Program-made: the position numbers and the translations under genes
From: Aradus depressus
Taxonomy: Eukaryota > Arthropoda > Insecta > Hemiptera > Aradidae
Assembly: GCA_963662175.1 (NCBI GenBank)
Contig: OY759225.1
Location: 18,153,601-18,217,600, forward strand
Length of the DNA stretch: 64,000 nt
Reading direction: 5' to 3'
The notes under the pieces: generated by a model
Seen by the model: only the letters and a program-made list of their open reading frames with translations
Database searches by the model: none
What the model was told of the DNA's origin: nothing
Part shown: in pieces, positions 1-14,700 of the stretch
How positions within the stretch are numbered: position 1 is the first letter of the stretch
How the letters are laid out: every line of letters begins with the position of its first letter

Positions 1-189
1 TAGTAGAAACTATTGCTTTCTAGAGTTTTACATTGGCTTAGGATATGCACAGAGGGCTTCTAGCGATGCCCATACTGTGTTAATATATCAGTGACAACCG
101 ATATCGCTGAAATTTATCTATGTCCTCATTGGTTTTTGACTTTAAATATCAAATTTCATGACGATACTTTCATTCTATCTTCAGTTATT

Positions 190-228
190 AGCAGGGGCGT
201 AGCCAGGGGGGGGGGGGGGGGGGGGCAC
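190..228 (+). mobile_element. hAT-type terminus with poly(G)
   Basis: The sequence CAGGGGCGTAGCCAGG followed by a run of about 17 G is the usual look of a hAT-superfamily end (compare CAGTGGCG at 4259 and 40638). No second end is found nearby, so it is a fragment. Confidence 0.45.
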
Positions 229-374
229 GTGCTGAGCAAAAACCAAGATTACAAAAATTGTGTTTTGCTTAAATGTACATGTACAAAACAAGTCATATTA
301 CATTTATTTAAATATACATGAATTCGATCATTTCATTTCCTCACTCAAAATCTTCATTTATGTTATACTTTATA

Positions 375-540
375 CTCTTAAAGCTGATTTTACATGCGCA
401 GTAAAAACGCAAAGCGCAGCAGCAGCAAATGCATGCTATTGGCTGTAAGTCATTCAATTCTAAAAGTACAGAAACCACAGCGTGTATTTGCTGCTGCTGC
501 GCATTGCATTTTTGCTGCTCATGTAAAGTCAGTTTAAGTA
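375..540. repeat. Hairpin MITE-like inverted repeat
   Basis: Two arms of about 50 bp (about 378-428 and 485-536) are reverse complements, including GCGCAGCAGCAGCAAAT on one side and ATTTGCTGCTGCTGCGC on the other. Between them is a short loop. The outer ends (AAAGCTGATTTTACATG / CATGTAAAGTCAGTTT) also pair. It lies in the intron left of the first visible peptidase exon. Confidence 0.7.
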
Positions 541-1421
541 TTAGTCAGTGGTTACCTGGTGTAGGACTCTAGTGACGGAGTTAGGAATTATAATCATAAC
601 TTCCTTACTTATATTGTAATCATTTTTGTTTTGGTTCATTTATGTAAAGTAAATTATATTTATTTTAGCAATGATGAAAATGATATTGATTACTTGACGC
701 ATGACATTTATGCCTAAACGATAAAATAAAATGAAATTAATTGTTTACTAATAGGAACAAAAAGATGATTTTAACCCTAACGAAAATCTGGAATTTCTAA
801 AGAAAATTGTCTCAGTAATGGGAACTTATATAAATGTTAAGTTAACAGGCAAAAATACTTCTTAACTAAAAAAAATGCTAACTTTTTTTTTCTTTTTTTA
901 CTTTTGTTTATTTGGTATATTTACAATCAGTTAAAATATAACTATAAATAAATTTGATGACAGTGACTATGAAAAAAAATAAAATAAATAAAAAATAAAA
1001 TAAAAAATATACAAAATAATAAATGGCAATATACACAAAATAAGATAAAATAAAATAATCTACAAAATAATACAATCTGTACTAAAGCAATAAGTAGAAG
1101 TGCTGAATATAAGAATACATGTATACAAGTAATACAAAATAGTTGAAACATATGCATAATGATACGCAAGAGAAAAATGAACATGAATATGTAGAAAATA
1201 ATAATATATTAGAAAATAAATAAAATATTATTAATATATTTAATAACTAACATTAATATATATTCTTGAACCCTTGTTATTCGTCAAAATGAGTATGTTT
1301 TTAGGTTTAGCAAAAATATTTTCCTCGGTTCATTTCATACTGAATTCAATTAGCCATAAATGTTTGCTTTTTTATTTTTTTTATTAAATGTTTTGATAAC
1401 TGACTGATATTTTTTTTCCAG

Positions 1422-1929
1422 ATACAGAACAGATACAATCTTGGAGGTTTATTTTCTTGGGCAGTCCAAGAAGATGATAGAAATTCAAGTATCCATATTA
1501 TTCAGGTTTGTCCACTCTTCATCACTTTTATAATTTTGTGTCTATAGAAAAATAAAAAGATAGGGTAGCTTATACTATTTTCGTTAACTTTCATAGCAGT
1601 CATAAAACTTGATTATTTCACATTGTTGTTATTTCAGAATTCAGTGTACGGGGGGGGGGGGGGGGGGGGGGGGATGTTTTTTTCAGCAATGTGTTAGGGA
1701 TAGTTAGGAAGTAAACATACTTAAAGTCACCGTCTGTAGTCGGCGTTACTTAATGTTACTTCTAATGTTCAGGTAGATCAAGCCGGACTTACTTTGCCTA
1801 CCAGAGACACCTACCTCAATAAAACAGCCAATGAGAAAATTCTTAAAGCATATCTGGATTATATGACAGAGGTAAGCAATTTTCTAAAGTAGAAATAATA
1901 ATTACCTACTTTATTCGCTGATTCACCGA

Positions 1930-1968
<39 letters not shown>

Positions 1969-4900
1969 GAAATGCTATTACGTACATTGTTATACCAACT
2001 TTGCAACTATAAACTACACTCTATCATGAATGTACACTATTTTTTGATATGTAAACATGTTAGCTCTCGGTAGGGGCTATGTCAGACCGTCAGATTGTAA
2101 GTTTCGTTGATGTGCATGTGTAAGTGTGTGTCGGACGGTTGCGCACACACAACTACACTCTTCTTTATCTGTGATGTCAGTTCTTTTTGAGCATTTCTAC
2201 GATCATGGATTAAGAAAGTGTGTAATATATTTCGGCTGCATTATCGTGTAATATATTTCATCACGTATTAATTAATGTAAAGGTAAATATATAATAAAAC
2301 CAACAACATTAAAACAACTCGAAAAACATGATTAAATATAACATTGAATTTTTACAACATTATTGATCATATTTACCGTTGTAGTGAATTTAACTAAAAT
2401 ATCAATTTTACGAACTATAAGGTGGCCGTGCGGGCTAGGACGTAGGGCTTTGATCGCATGGTCTCACCATGGTTTGCGGGTTCAAATCTCGTCCGGGAGT
2501 GAGTTTTATTTCGTATATAGAACTCCCTCCCGGAGCCATCGATGTCGTAAATAACTAGATATAACACATTGACATGGCTAATATGCACCGTACATAAAGC
2601 CAAAAAAAAACCTTTTAGGTTAAAAGGCTTCGACAGCTTAAATGTGTCACAATAAATAAAATGTGTGATCAAAGAAAATAATATAGCAGCGTAAATCTAA
2701 AAAAATATCTTCTAAGTTGAGGAACGCGGACATATTGTGGAATTTGTAATAAATAAATAAAACAAGCTTATTTTTTGAAATGTTGTCTATTCCACTAAAG
2801 ATATTTATAAAAATACAACTACCGGTTTCGGCTTCACACCATCGTCAGGTCTAGTTATGAACTAAGTTCTAGTTATGAACTAAGCTACTTAGTTACTAAA
2901 AAAATATAATATATACCTAATATTAACTTAACCAAGTTTCTCCACCGAATGGAAATTGAAGAATAATAAATTTGAAAGTTAAATTGTTCATACTACTTTT
3001 CTTATTGTAACATTATAAAACAAATCGATCCTCGTGAGTACCGCTAGGTTTTTTCTCTAGGCTAAATAATACAGGCAGTTATTATGTTAATAATGGGACC
3101 AGCTTCATTATCTTCCAGATAGGAGCGCTGCTGGGAGGGGAGCGGAACCAGACCCGAGTCCTAATGAAATCCGTACTTGACTTTGAAACTCGTCTTGCTG
3201 AGATCACCATCCCAACTGACGAGAGGAGAGACGAAGAGAAGATGTACAATCTAATGGCCATCGCTGAACTTCAGGACCTTGCTCCATTTGTAAGTTAGAT
3301 CTATCTCGTATTGTGATGTATAAAAATAATACACACATTAAATGATTAATTTATAAACATAAAAAAATTAATTATATTTATTTTTATATATAAGAAACCA
3401 TTTCTTTTAAAACAAATGCCAGTCAAAAACAAAACATGGCCATCAGCTGTTTTATTAGTGTGTGTAGAGAGAGTGGAGGCCGGAGGTTCTATGGAGACGG
3501 AGTGAACATGGAGTGGTGATTAGGCTTAAATTGTGATGAACTATATAGGAGTGTATTGACGGTGAAATTGATCCAAAAATAAGGTACTTTTATTTGTTTA
3601 TATGTACAGGATATATGCCCAGGAATATATATCTTAATTTTAGAGAATGGCCCAAAATATAAAACAAAAAGATTGAATTAGTGTTAAGAATTTAGTTTTT
3701 AAGATTTTTTTTTCTTTCAATTTTTGTTTGTTTTAATGTTTAGTTTTTAATTTTAATAATGTAGATTCAAGAAAATAAACCCAATATGTGTCCTCCAAAA
3801 TTTTATTCTATTCATTTTCCCTGTTGGCCCAGTAAAATTATTTGAAAACCTTTGGATTAGATTTAATATTATTTAAGATTATTAAAAATGGCATCTCTTT
3901 AGAAATCAAAGTGAAAAGTTTGAAAATTGCATTTTTTTAATACGTGCACTTTCTTAAAAATTGCACATCTTGAACTTTTGATACTCTGTAGGGCCCCTTT
4001 CGAAAAACTACTGTAGAAATCAAAATTTAGTAAAAGAAAAGAGATCAAATTTCTACAGGAAAATTGGTAATTTATTATTTATCTATTATAATTTATTTTA
4101 TTGTTTATTTCATTATTATCAATTCAATTATATTAATTATTATTTATATTGTTATTTATTTATCATTAACTTAAGATTAATACTTAACACTTAAACCTCT
4201 TCTTAAGCCTTTTTTTATTACCACAGTATAGAGTAGGGGAGCCGGTAGCTCAGAGGCAGTGGCGGATACAGGGGGGGGGGGAGTAAAAACAGAATTACAC
4301 CCCCCTCTCCTAGCGCAGAGGCTCATAAGTCTGTTCGGTTAAGGATAAAGAAATATGCACTTTAAATTGGGAAAGACGTCCTAGTGATGCGCGAAGGACC
4401 TCTTGCGGTATTGCGCACAGATGATTTAATGACATCATTTGTTTACAGACAGACTGTTACTCAAAAGGTTAGGGTTAGGTTTTATGACTCATGCCCGGGC
4501 TTTAACAACGAGGTCATATCGCCTACTACCAGAGCGCTCTTTCGTCATTCTGGTGGACATGAGCCCGACTCTACTGTGGGAGTCCTAAATTGTTATTCAC
4601 CTAGGATGGGGGTTTTTAAGAAGTACCTGACATCGTACAGGTTCGGGACCATCGCTTAACGTCCCATCCGAGAGACCGCGTGCTTAAGTTTATTTTACCT
4701 CCCAAATAAAATAAATTACCTACGATTACTGCTAGGACTGACGTTAGACCATTATGGACATACGGATCACAGATATATGGTTCAGCAAAAATATCCAACA
4801 TCAAACGAATTCAGGCGTTTCAGTCAAAAACCCTCAGACTGATAACACAGTGCCCCCCATACATAAACAACAGGACACCCGACACACAATACAAACTACT

Positions 4901-5138
4901 TACATACGTTTTTTTAAAAAACTTTACACACATACAAACCCAGAAATACGTACTTTATCTTCACAACACTTACCACAAAACCCCCTCATGAAGGTTGAAG
5001 AGAAGATGGCACCGCGACTTACTGCCACCTTAAATCCTATTCGTTCTTAATATTTTTTATTTTATTTTTTTTTTACATTAGTTTCCTTTGTAAAGGAGTT
5101 TCCATTCAAAATTGTCTTTCAATTCCTTTATATTTATA

Positions 5139-5173
<35 letters not shown>

Positions 5174-5717
5174 TTTTATTTTTTTTTTCTGTTCTTGTCT
5201 TAATAATTAATATAAATTTTCGTCCCGAGGACCTACCACTGGGTGGCCTTCCTCTCGCATGCCATTCACGCCAACATATCCATACCTACCATCATGGATG
5301 CTGGTTGTTGCACCCTAGCAACAGTTGCATCTTTCTAAATAAAAGACAAAAAAAAAAAATTTTGAAGGATGAGTGAAAGTGTAGTTGATTAATTTTGTAT
5401 GGAGAAGTTCATTGCCGTTGATCACCGACATCCATTCTCTTGTCCTATGTATACTGTCTTCCCCACCAAACCTGGTTTATTTTAGGGTTTCTCAGTAGCA
5501 ATAAACTGGCGTTGATCCCCTCCATGGCTCAAACGGCCCATTCGTTGAGGGTTAAGACTCAACAGGGGGGTCCTGGCTCAAATGGTCTATACCAATTATT
5601 GGTTTTTCTCCACCCCCCCCCCCCCCCCCCCACCCCACCCTACTCAGTTCCCGGATGTTTCATTTCCGTTATTTGTCTTGCTTCTTTAAACAAATTCTCC
5701 ACCATTACAACATTTAC

Positions 5718-5755
<38 letters not shown>

Positions 5756-8700
5756 TTAGGTTAGGTTTTATGACTCATGCCCGGGCTTTAACTACGAGGT
5801 CATATCGCCTACTACCAGAGCGCTCTTTCGTCACTGGTGGACATGAGCCCGAATCTACTGTGGGAGTCCTAAATTTTGCCTACCCTAAATTTTTATTCAC
5901 CTAGGGTAGGGGTCTTTAACGAGTACCTGACATCGTACAGGCTCGGGACCATCGCTTAACGTCCCATCCGAAGGACGGCGTGCTTAAGTTTATTTTACCT
6001 CCCAGATAAAATAAACTAAGGGCTTCGGTCGGGTTTCGAACCCACGTTCTTGAGCTCAGAAGTCAAGCACGCTTACCACTGAGCTACCGGCGCCCCCTAT
6101 ATATATATATATATATATATAATTAAATAAACAAATAAAAATCAATTAGAATTACCACATTTCCTGCAGAAATTTTATAACTGGTCTTTTACTAAATTTT
6201 TATTTCTACAGTAGTTTGCGAAAAGGGCCCTAAAAAAAATATCAAAAGTTCAAGACATGAAATTTTTAAGAAAGTGCACGCAATTAAAAAAAAAATCAAT
6301 TAAGAAACTTTTAATTTGGGTTTCTAAAGAGATGCCATATTGTTTTTCTAAAATTTTCAAAAATATTAAATCTAATCCAAAGGTTTTTAAATTATCTGGG
6401 CCAACAGGGGAAATGAATTGCATAGAATTTACGAGAACAAATAATTGGGTTTATTTACTTAAAAAGAAATCTTACAAGCTAATTTTTACATTTATGTTTT
6501 AGTCTCTTTTCTTTCTAAATTCTGGCCATTCTTCAAATTTAAGTTATTTTAGGGCTTATAAATCATAGAATTAAATTAAAGTACCTTCTTTGTGCATCTA
6601 TTTCAATTAAAACTCCAATTAATTACAATCAATTCATTACAACTTAGTTCTCCACACCTTAAGCCTAAACTCTCACTCCATCTCAACTCAGACCTTGACT
6701 CTTCTCTACACTAATTCAAAACAGTTGATGGTCGTGTTTTGTTTTTTATTCATGGGTTGTTTTAAAACAAAATGCATTCATATTATTATTCACTAATTTA
6801 GTTGCTTCTTGGATTTTATTTTATACTAATAAATATAGTTAATTTAATAATATTAATAATTTGAATGTGTGTATTTTTTATACATTACAATATGTATATA
6901 TTTACTTCCCCAGCTATACAAAGTATTAGGGAAGTTATATAATCGGGCAAAAATTCGATGTTGAATTTTCACTGGAATTTCATGTTTTCCGATTCTCTCA
7001 TTCCAAAAATAAAAACATTAAAATTTTTCTCAGTCCGTATATGATCAGATTCATAATGTAGCTTGGTTGGTTGGTTTATTTTGGGCGAACAACTGCTTCG
7101 GTTATTATCGCCCTATCTTGTTACATTCCTTACCCTAACTAAACCAGCGAACTCTTAATGCAGTTGACGAGAACAGCCACGGTGGGATCCCACAGGGGGC
7201 CCAGAGGAAGGCCAAGTACAGGACCAAGCAAGGGCGACCAACGAACAGGCAGGCCGGGTGGGGGGGCAAAGACAACGGCACCGCCGGGCCACTCACTCAA
7301 GTATATGATCGTGAAGTTAATGGGACGAGGGTGTGAATGTGAGGAAAGCCGTCCACACCCTCCAAGTCCGGGACCGTTCCAGTCCAGATATAATGTAGCT
7401 TTTTTAATAAATTTAAAAAAAAAAATGTTAAAATGGGAATAAGAGGGCGCTAATATTATCACTAATTCTTACTGTGGACATTTAGGGTCCATTTCAATTT
7501 ACAAATTAAAGAACAAATATGCAGAGATCTTTGGTTCGAAACCCGGCCGAGGCCCTTGAGCACGCCGTCCCTCGGGTGGGACGTTAAGCGATGGTCCCGA
7601 GCCTGTACGATGTCAGGTACTCGTTAAAAACCCCCATTATGATTGAATAAAAATGTTGGATAGGCTAAATTGAAGAATCCCACAGTAGAGTCGGGCTCAT
7701 GTCCACGAGAATGACGAAAGAGCGTTCTAGTAGTCGATATGACCTCATAGTTAAAGCCCGGGCATGAGTCATAATTAACTATATATTTTTTTTATCCTGC
7801 ATTTTTTTTTTTTTTTACAGATATCTTGGATAGAATATTTTTCTGATGCTTTGCGGATTGCCCAGAAGAAGATCACAGACAAACAGAAGGTCGTGGTTTA
7901 TGCTCCGAAATATTTATCCAATTTGACAACTGTCATAGAAGAATATCAAAGCACAAATGAGGGGAAAAAGTGAGTATTTTTATTTTTTACTTTCCCTGCT
8001 ATATTAGGTATTGAGGAAGTTATGTAATCGAACAGAAATTCGAAGTTGAATTTTCACCAGAATATTTCCGACAGCAAACCAGGAAAACAGGATAATTCCA
8101 AAAATGAAAAAAAAGTCTATCTGTCTGTGAACACGATAACTCCCGATGGAATGAATGTATCGACATAAAATTGTATATGAAGATCGTCGGTTCGAAACCC
8201 GACCGAAGCCCTTAGTTTATTTAAAATTAAAATAAACTTAAGCACGCCGTCCTTCGGATGGGACGTTAAGCGTTGGTCCCGAGCCTGTACGATGTCAGGT
8301 ACTCGTTAAGGACCCCTACCCTAGGAGAATAAAAATTTAGAGTAGGCAAAATTTAGGTCTCCCACAGTAGAGTCGGGCTCATGTCCACCAGAGTGACGAA
8401 AGAGCGCTCTGCTAGTAGGCGATAAGACCTCGTAGTTAAAGCCCGGGCATGAGTCATAAAACCTAACCCAACCTAACTTAAAATTCTTCGATTAATATAT
8501 TTTTTTTTTGAACTTTGAAAATATTGACACTTATGCTAGAAGCTCCTGTATTAAATCTGCGACTTGTACCAACATGGTATTATTGAGTTTCTTTTCACTT
8601 TGTTGGTGTTGATGTGTTTTACAGAACTCTAAATAACTACTTGATCTGGCAGATGGTCCGGAGTATGACCGCTTGTCTGTCGCGACCCTTCAGAGATGCC

Positions 8701-11700
8701 TACAAGGGACTGCGAAAGGCCCTCGTGGGCACAGAGGGTGGAGAAGAGTCCTGGCGCTACTGTGTCACCGACACCAACAATGTCCTAGGGTTCGCTGTGG
8801 GTGCCATATATGTTCGGGAAGTGTTCCAGGGTACATCAAAGAAAATGGTGAGTACTTATAGACATTAAGCGTGAGATGTATTATATACTTATTTTTGAGA
8901 CATTTAGTTTAAATTTTTCTCCGTTACTGGGCCATCTCAGTTCCAAGTTTGGTCCAGAGATGGCATTGCTTAATTGTTTCTATTAGCATAGTATTATGCA
9001 CTTTTTTATCATTTATATTTAAGTTGATAGACTTAATTTTGATAATTTACCCCCTCTCATCTGTTGACCAGGTGAGTAGATACCCCTGGGACAAAGCCGG
9101 TTGCTCCTCAAATATGATGTTCCATTTAATTTTGGTTTTGTCCTGTTCAAAATACAGTTCGCTGTTACTCCCTCCCTTCCGACGCTCTTCTCGATTTCCC
9201 TTAAATTGACAATAGCGCATACACTTATTCTAGAAACCATAAGAAATCATCCTGATGTAAATATTTCAGTATTGTTTCTTTGTTGCAGGCTGAGGGAATG
9301 ATCAACAATATTAGAACTGCATTTAAAGAGAACCTAAAAGAACTTACTTGGATGGACGAAGAAACTAGAAAACTGGCGGAGAATAAAGCTGACGCTATTA
9401 CTGATTTAATTGGTAATTGTCAAAGACTTTCTTACTTTTTAGTATATTTATGATTTAATAAATAATTCACACTACAGTGAGTAGCTCTTTATTCAAAAAG
9501 TCCACACTTAATGACCCGGCCAGTCCAAAGGAAAACTTGAAAAACTCAAAATGTGAGGAAAAATCACTACCTACTATATAAATAATAATCTCTCTAGTCA
9601 AAAGAAACTATATTACATTTTAAATAGTCAATTCACAAACAAATGCTAGAAAATTGGCTCAAATAAACAATAAAATCAACAATTTACATTTTAATTTACT
9701 AATTGGTCGCAAAACACCTGACTGACTCTCAGGCACTCTTACCCGATATATATATATACGATTTCTAAAGCCTAGGATAATCCATGGAATGTCATTATTC
9801 AGATTTAAAATTTAACTAGAACTGTTTGGAACTTCTTCAAGTGATAACTTAAAAACGTTAGGAAAACTACTTTTAAACTCAAAACAGCCAATACACTTTA
9901 TCTGAATAAAAGTAAACATATTTGAACAAATGACAATGAATGGTAATTTCGAATATCAAGATGTTACTTGACGCGGGCTATTCTAGAACAACCATGGATA
10001 CATGGATACAAATAGGCAATCCTTTTAATTTTTAAATGTATTATTAAGTTAGTTGCTAGGAAAAAAATATATTTATTTATTTCATACTAATTCAAAAATA
10101 TTATTTATAGTATAATTTGTATGTGTTGCAGGTTATCCGAATTATATACTTGACCCGAAACAACTTGACGAAAAATATTCAGATTTAAATGTCAAAATCG
10201 ATCAATATTTTTCAAATAATATCAATGCGAATAAATACAATTTAAAACAAAATTTGATGAAGCTTGGTCAACCTGTAAACCGAACGAGGTATTTATTTAC
10301 TAATAATTAAAATATTTATATAAATTATTTTCTTTATTTTTAAGAATTGGTCGAAGATCCTGCCTCTCCACTTCCGTCACTCTCCTTCCGTGGCTTCCTT
10401 CATATCCTCTCTGTTCCAATTCCTCTTTGATATACAATCCTCTCCCTCCAATTATTCTTTCATTCCCCTTCCTTTGTATTTTCCTAGATTTACTATCAAT
10501 TCTTACTATTTTTGTATTTAGTTTATTTATTCACTTCATTTTAGTATTGCATCTGTTTCTCTTAAATCAATATTATTTCTCCTCTTATATTACATTTTTA
10601 ATGTATCTCCTTTTCGTCTTTGTACTATATATCTATTTTCCATTTAGTTAAGGTGTTTATTTAATTATTTATCTATTTTTGTATCTATTTATATGTATAT
10701 TTATTATTGTTCAGTATTCTCCACAATTTAAGTTTTATCGTCTTGTTTGTTTTTCTTTTTAGAGCTAACTGATATTTTATTTTATTGTCTCTTTTTCTTT
10801 GACTCTGTAAGTATTTATTCTTAGGGGACTTCAGTCCCAGAACAAAAAATTATTTTCATTTAAAAAAATCGTAAATGTTATACTATTATCGAGTGTTATC
10901 CTGTGCGTCCTATCTGACATCTTGTGAAATATTGAAGCTGTACTACTCAAGCAATATAATATTATGAAAAGCTACTTGAGCATGCCATCCTTCGGATGTG
11001 ACGATAAGCGATGGTACGGTCAGGTACTCCTTAAAGACCCCTACCCAGGTGAATTAACCTCAAAATTCAGGACTCCCACAGTAGATTCGGGCTCATGTCC
11101 ACCAGAGCGACTGAAGAGCGCTCTGGGTATGAACTTGTAAAACCCAGACAAGAGTCACAATAACTAAGTAACTATAACATATCATGCGTAGCGAAAAATC
11201 AATAGATTAAAAAACATCGTTGGGTGAAAAGGAAATATTTAACAAATATTATATTTTCAGAGGTAGTGTACTTGCTCAACTTCGCGGGTTCGAATCCCGT
11301 TCGAAGCCTTTATGTTTTTCTATCTGGGAGGTGAAATAACCTTCAGCATCCCTCGGATTGGACGTTAAGCGATGGTCTCAAGCCTGAACGATGACAGATA
11401 CTAAGACCCTGTTAGTAGGCGAAATGAGTTCGTAATTAAAGTCTGGGTATGAGTCATATTGACATGAAATTTAATGATTAATTTCAAAATTTCATAAGGA
11501 CAACATTTATTCATTTTCAGCGAAAACGGCGGAAGGGAAGAGGAGCTGTGAGGGGCTCAACTCAAAAATAATACCTGCCGAATATATCGACTCAAAATAT
11601 AGATTAGGTTTTATGACTCATGCCCGGGCTTTAACTACGAGATTATATCGCCTACTACCAGAGCGCTCTTTCGTCACTCTGGTGGACATGAGCCCGACTC

Positions 11701-14700
11701 TACTTTGGGAGTCCTAAATCTTGCCTATCCTAAATTTTTATTCACCTAGGGCAGGGGTCTTTTACGAGTACCTGACATCGTACAGGCTCGGGACCATCGC
11801 TTAACGTCCCATCCGAAGGACGACGTGCTTAAGTTTATTTTACCTCCCAGCTAAAATAAACTAAGGGCCTCGGTCGGGTTTCGAACCTATATTCTTGAGC
11901 TCAGAAGACAAGCACACATACCACTGAGCTACCGGCGCCCTCCTCAAAATATAGTATTAGGATTCAGAAGCCCTTTGTCAACTATAGATTTTTAATCCTA
12001 ATGGTAGATTAGTTTTTGGAGAGAGAGCGAAAACATATTTGATTCGTACAAGGGAATAACATTCTCCTATTTTATTCTAAAGAAAATGATGAAGCAACAT
12101 GCATAATATGAGCTTTTGGGATATGTTTTCAGGTGGAATATGACTCCCCCAACAGTGAATGCCTACTATACACCGAATAGAAATCAGATCGCATTCCCAG
12201 CTGGCATCCTCCAGTCTCCATTCTATGACATCAACCATCAACAGGCCCTCAACTATGGAGCCATGGGTGTTGTCATGGGACATGAACTTACACATGCTTT
12301 TGATGATCAAGGTTTTAATATTTCATTATTATATTTTATTTCATGATAACAAGTATGCAGACGACATAGCGATTCTCTCAACACATTCAGACCCAACAGA
12401 AGCAAGCTCACACTTATAGGATCATTTACACCAGATAACAGATTGGGCTAACAAATGGAGAGTAAAAATTTATAATAAATATGACAGACATAAGTTAAGG
12501 GTCACAAAGGCCTATCGGACTGTCTCTACGGCCTGGTAACAAGGCTCACCTGCGACCATCCTTGGCGCAATGCAGCCAAGAACATAAGTGCTTGGCCCCG
12601 AGTTCTCTCGGGAAACGCCGATAAAGTAGGTTGGAGGACCCAACGGATCGCTCCTACAACCGGCCGTAGCAGCAATAAATGATTATATAAATGATTATAT
12701 ATGATTGTATATATAAAAATCTAAAATATGGCCTAAATTCCCCCCTACGCGGCGAAACACTGAGGGGCCGGTACACCCGAAAAAAATTAAAAAGACTCGT
12801 CCACCAGTTTACATTAACAACCAGCCCATTCCTACATCCTTCACTGTACGATATTTAGGACTTCACTTAGGCAGACGTTTAACTTCAATCATAGGACGGC
12901 GATCGACGAGTTAAGTAGTATAAATAAAGTTAATATTTTCTGACTTATACTAATTCTATTTATTTTATACAGGTCGTGAGTATGACAAATTTGGAAATCT
13001 ACATCAATGGTGGAACAATGAGACAGTTGAAAGGTTCAAAAAACAGACAGATTGTGTAGTTAAACAATACTCTAAGTATGAAATTAACAATAAACACTTG
13101 AATGGGAAACAGACTTTAGGTAAGTATCATTCACAGGATAACTTAACAATAAGGTTAATTGAAGGGGGGGGGGGGGGGGGGGGCAGGGGCTAAAGTCCAA
13201 GTTTGTGGTATTTAAGAAGATTTCTATTGAAAGTGTATTCATAATAAGGTGAATAGTGATTGTCTTCCTGTTCAAAATTGTTTTATTTTACAACAAGGAT
13301 TTTCGTTCGGAAACTGGTGTGAAGAGTTAACACGCATTCCGTGTGTTGTTCGAGTGTCGTTCGGAAACTGGTGTCAAGAGTTACCACGCATTCCAAGTTG
13401 TATTCTTCAGTTGGAGTTATTTTCCTTCCACTTTATTTAAAAAGTTATTTTTTCTATTCAGGGTACCCCAAATTCCATGTTAACCTATTTTCACCCAGAC
13501 GCATGCAGTTACAAACATGAAACAAAATCCACTTTTTACTATTTTTTATTCTGACATTAAATCCATCACTATTCTTCAAATAGTTGTGACTCATGCCCGG
13601 GCTTTAACTATGTCATATCGCCTACTACCAGAGCGCTCTTTTCCCGCACTAGTGGAGATGAGCTTGACTCTACTGTGGGAGTCCTAAATTTTGGCTACCT
13701 AACTAACTTTGTACAGGCTCGGAACCATCGCTCAACGTCCCATCCCAAGGTTTTTTCACCTCTTAGATAAAAAAAAATCCCTTTTTCCAGGAGAGAATAT
13801 AGCAGATAATGGGGGTCTAAAGGCAGCTTTCCGAGCATACAATGATTGGGTCACTGTCAACCAGGAGGAGCCACCTCTGCCTGCTCTCAATCTCACACAT
13901 AAACAGCTGTTTTTTCTTAGTTTCGCTCAGGTATGTACTTTATGTTAAATGAATAATAATAATAATGGTATATGTTTTTTTTTTTTACTTCCCCAAATAT
14001 GCTACTGTAATCAGTCAGAAATTTGATCACAGGTATGTGATTAGAAATTTCAGAGCGCTCTAACTCAGAAAATATTGTAGCTAAAAACTTGAAATTTCAT
14101 ATGAAGATGTTACATGTGCTAACTTAGATCTCATCAGATTTTGGCATATATTCGTCAAGAATTACGACCACTTTACTTCAGGGCTTACATACATTTTACA
14201 GAATACCGTTCATATTTATGAATTAATCAAAACCTTCTTGAAATAAAAATTGTATAGAAAACTGAAAGGCACATTTTATATGAATTACGATTTTTTGCTC
14301 GACACCCGGTTTGTGAGAAAATGGGGAAAATCGCCTCGAAAATCGATTATGATAGTTTTTTTTAAAATGTATGCTATGGTCATAACAGGACTTTCTTATA
14401 CCAACCACTTTTTACAGATCACTCTCCCTCCTTTCAAAGTCATTTCGTACTGGCATTATTCTATATACAGGGTGTTCATTTTATCTTGACCCAGGTAAAT
14501 AACTCGAAAAATAAAGATTTTTTTTTAAAAAAAAGTTTGACACAAAAATGTAGAGTAGAATTGATCTCATTATTTGCTGTAATCTGATTTTTAAACAAAT
14601 GAAAATGTTTAACGTTTTTTATGAATTAAAAAAAAAAAAAATTTTGACCGTCAACATATTTTTTTTCTGCACATTTAGATATCTGGGAAAAAATTAAGGG

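Noticed and set aside
942..1184. 80-codon minus-strand frame rich in Phe, Leu and Ile
   Set aside because: It comes from an AAAATAAAATA-type low-complexity stretch; it has no domain or splice context.
4384..4659. 91-codon open frame on the plus strand, repeated in similar form at 29102-29377
   Set aside because: It is the main SINE read through in one frame ([22 protein letters not shown]); similar frames occur in other copies and are not protein genes.
7139..7462. Overlapping open frames of about 100 codons on both strands
   Set aside because: They lie in a GC-rich retroposon with a clear target-site duplication; composition alone explains the openness.
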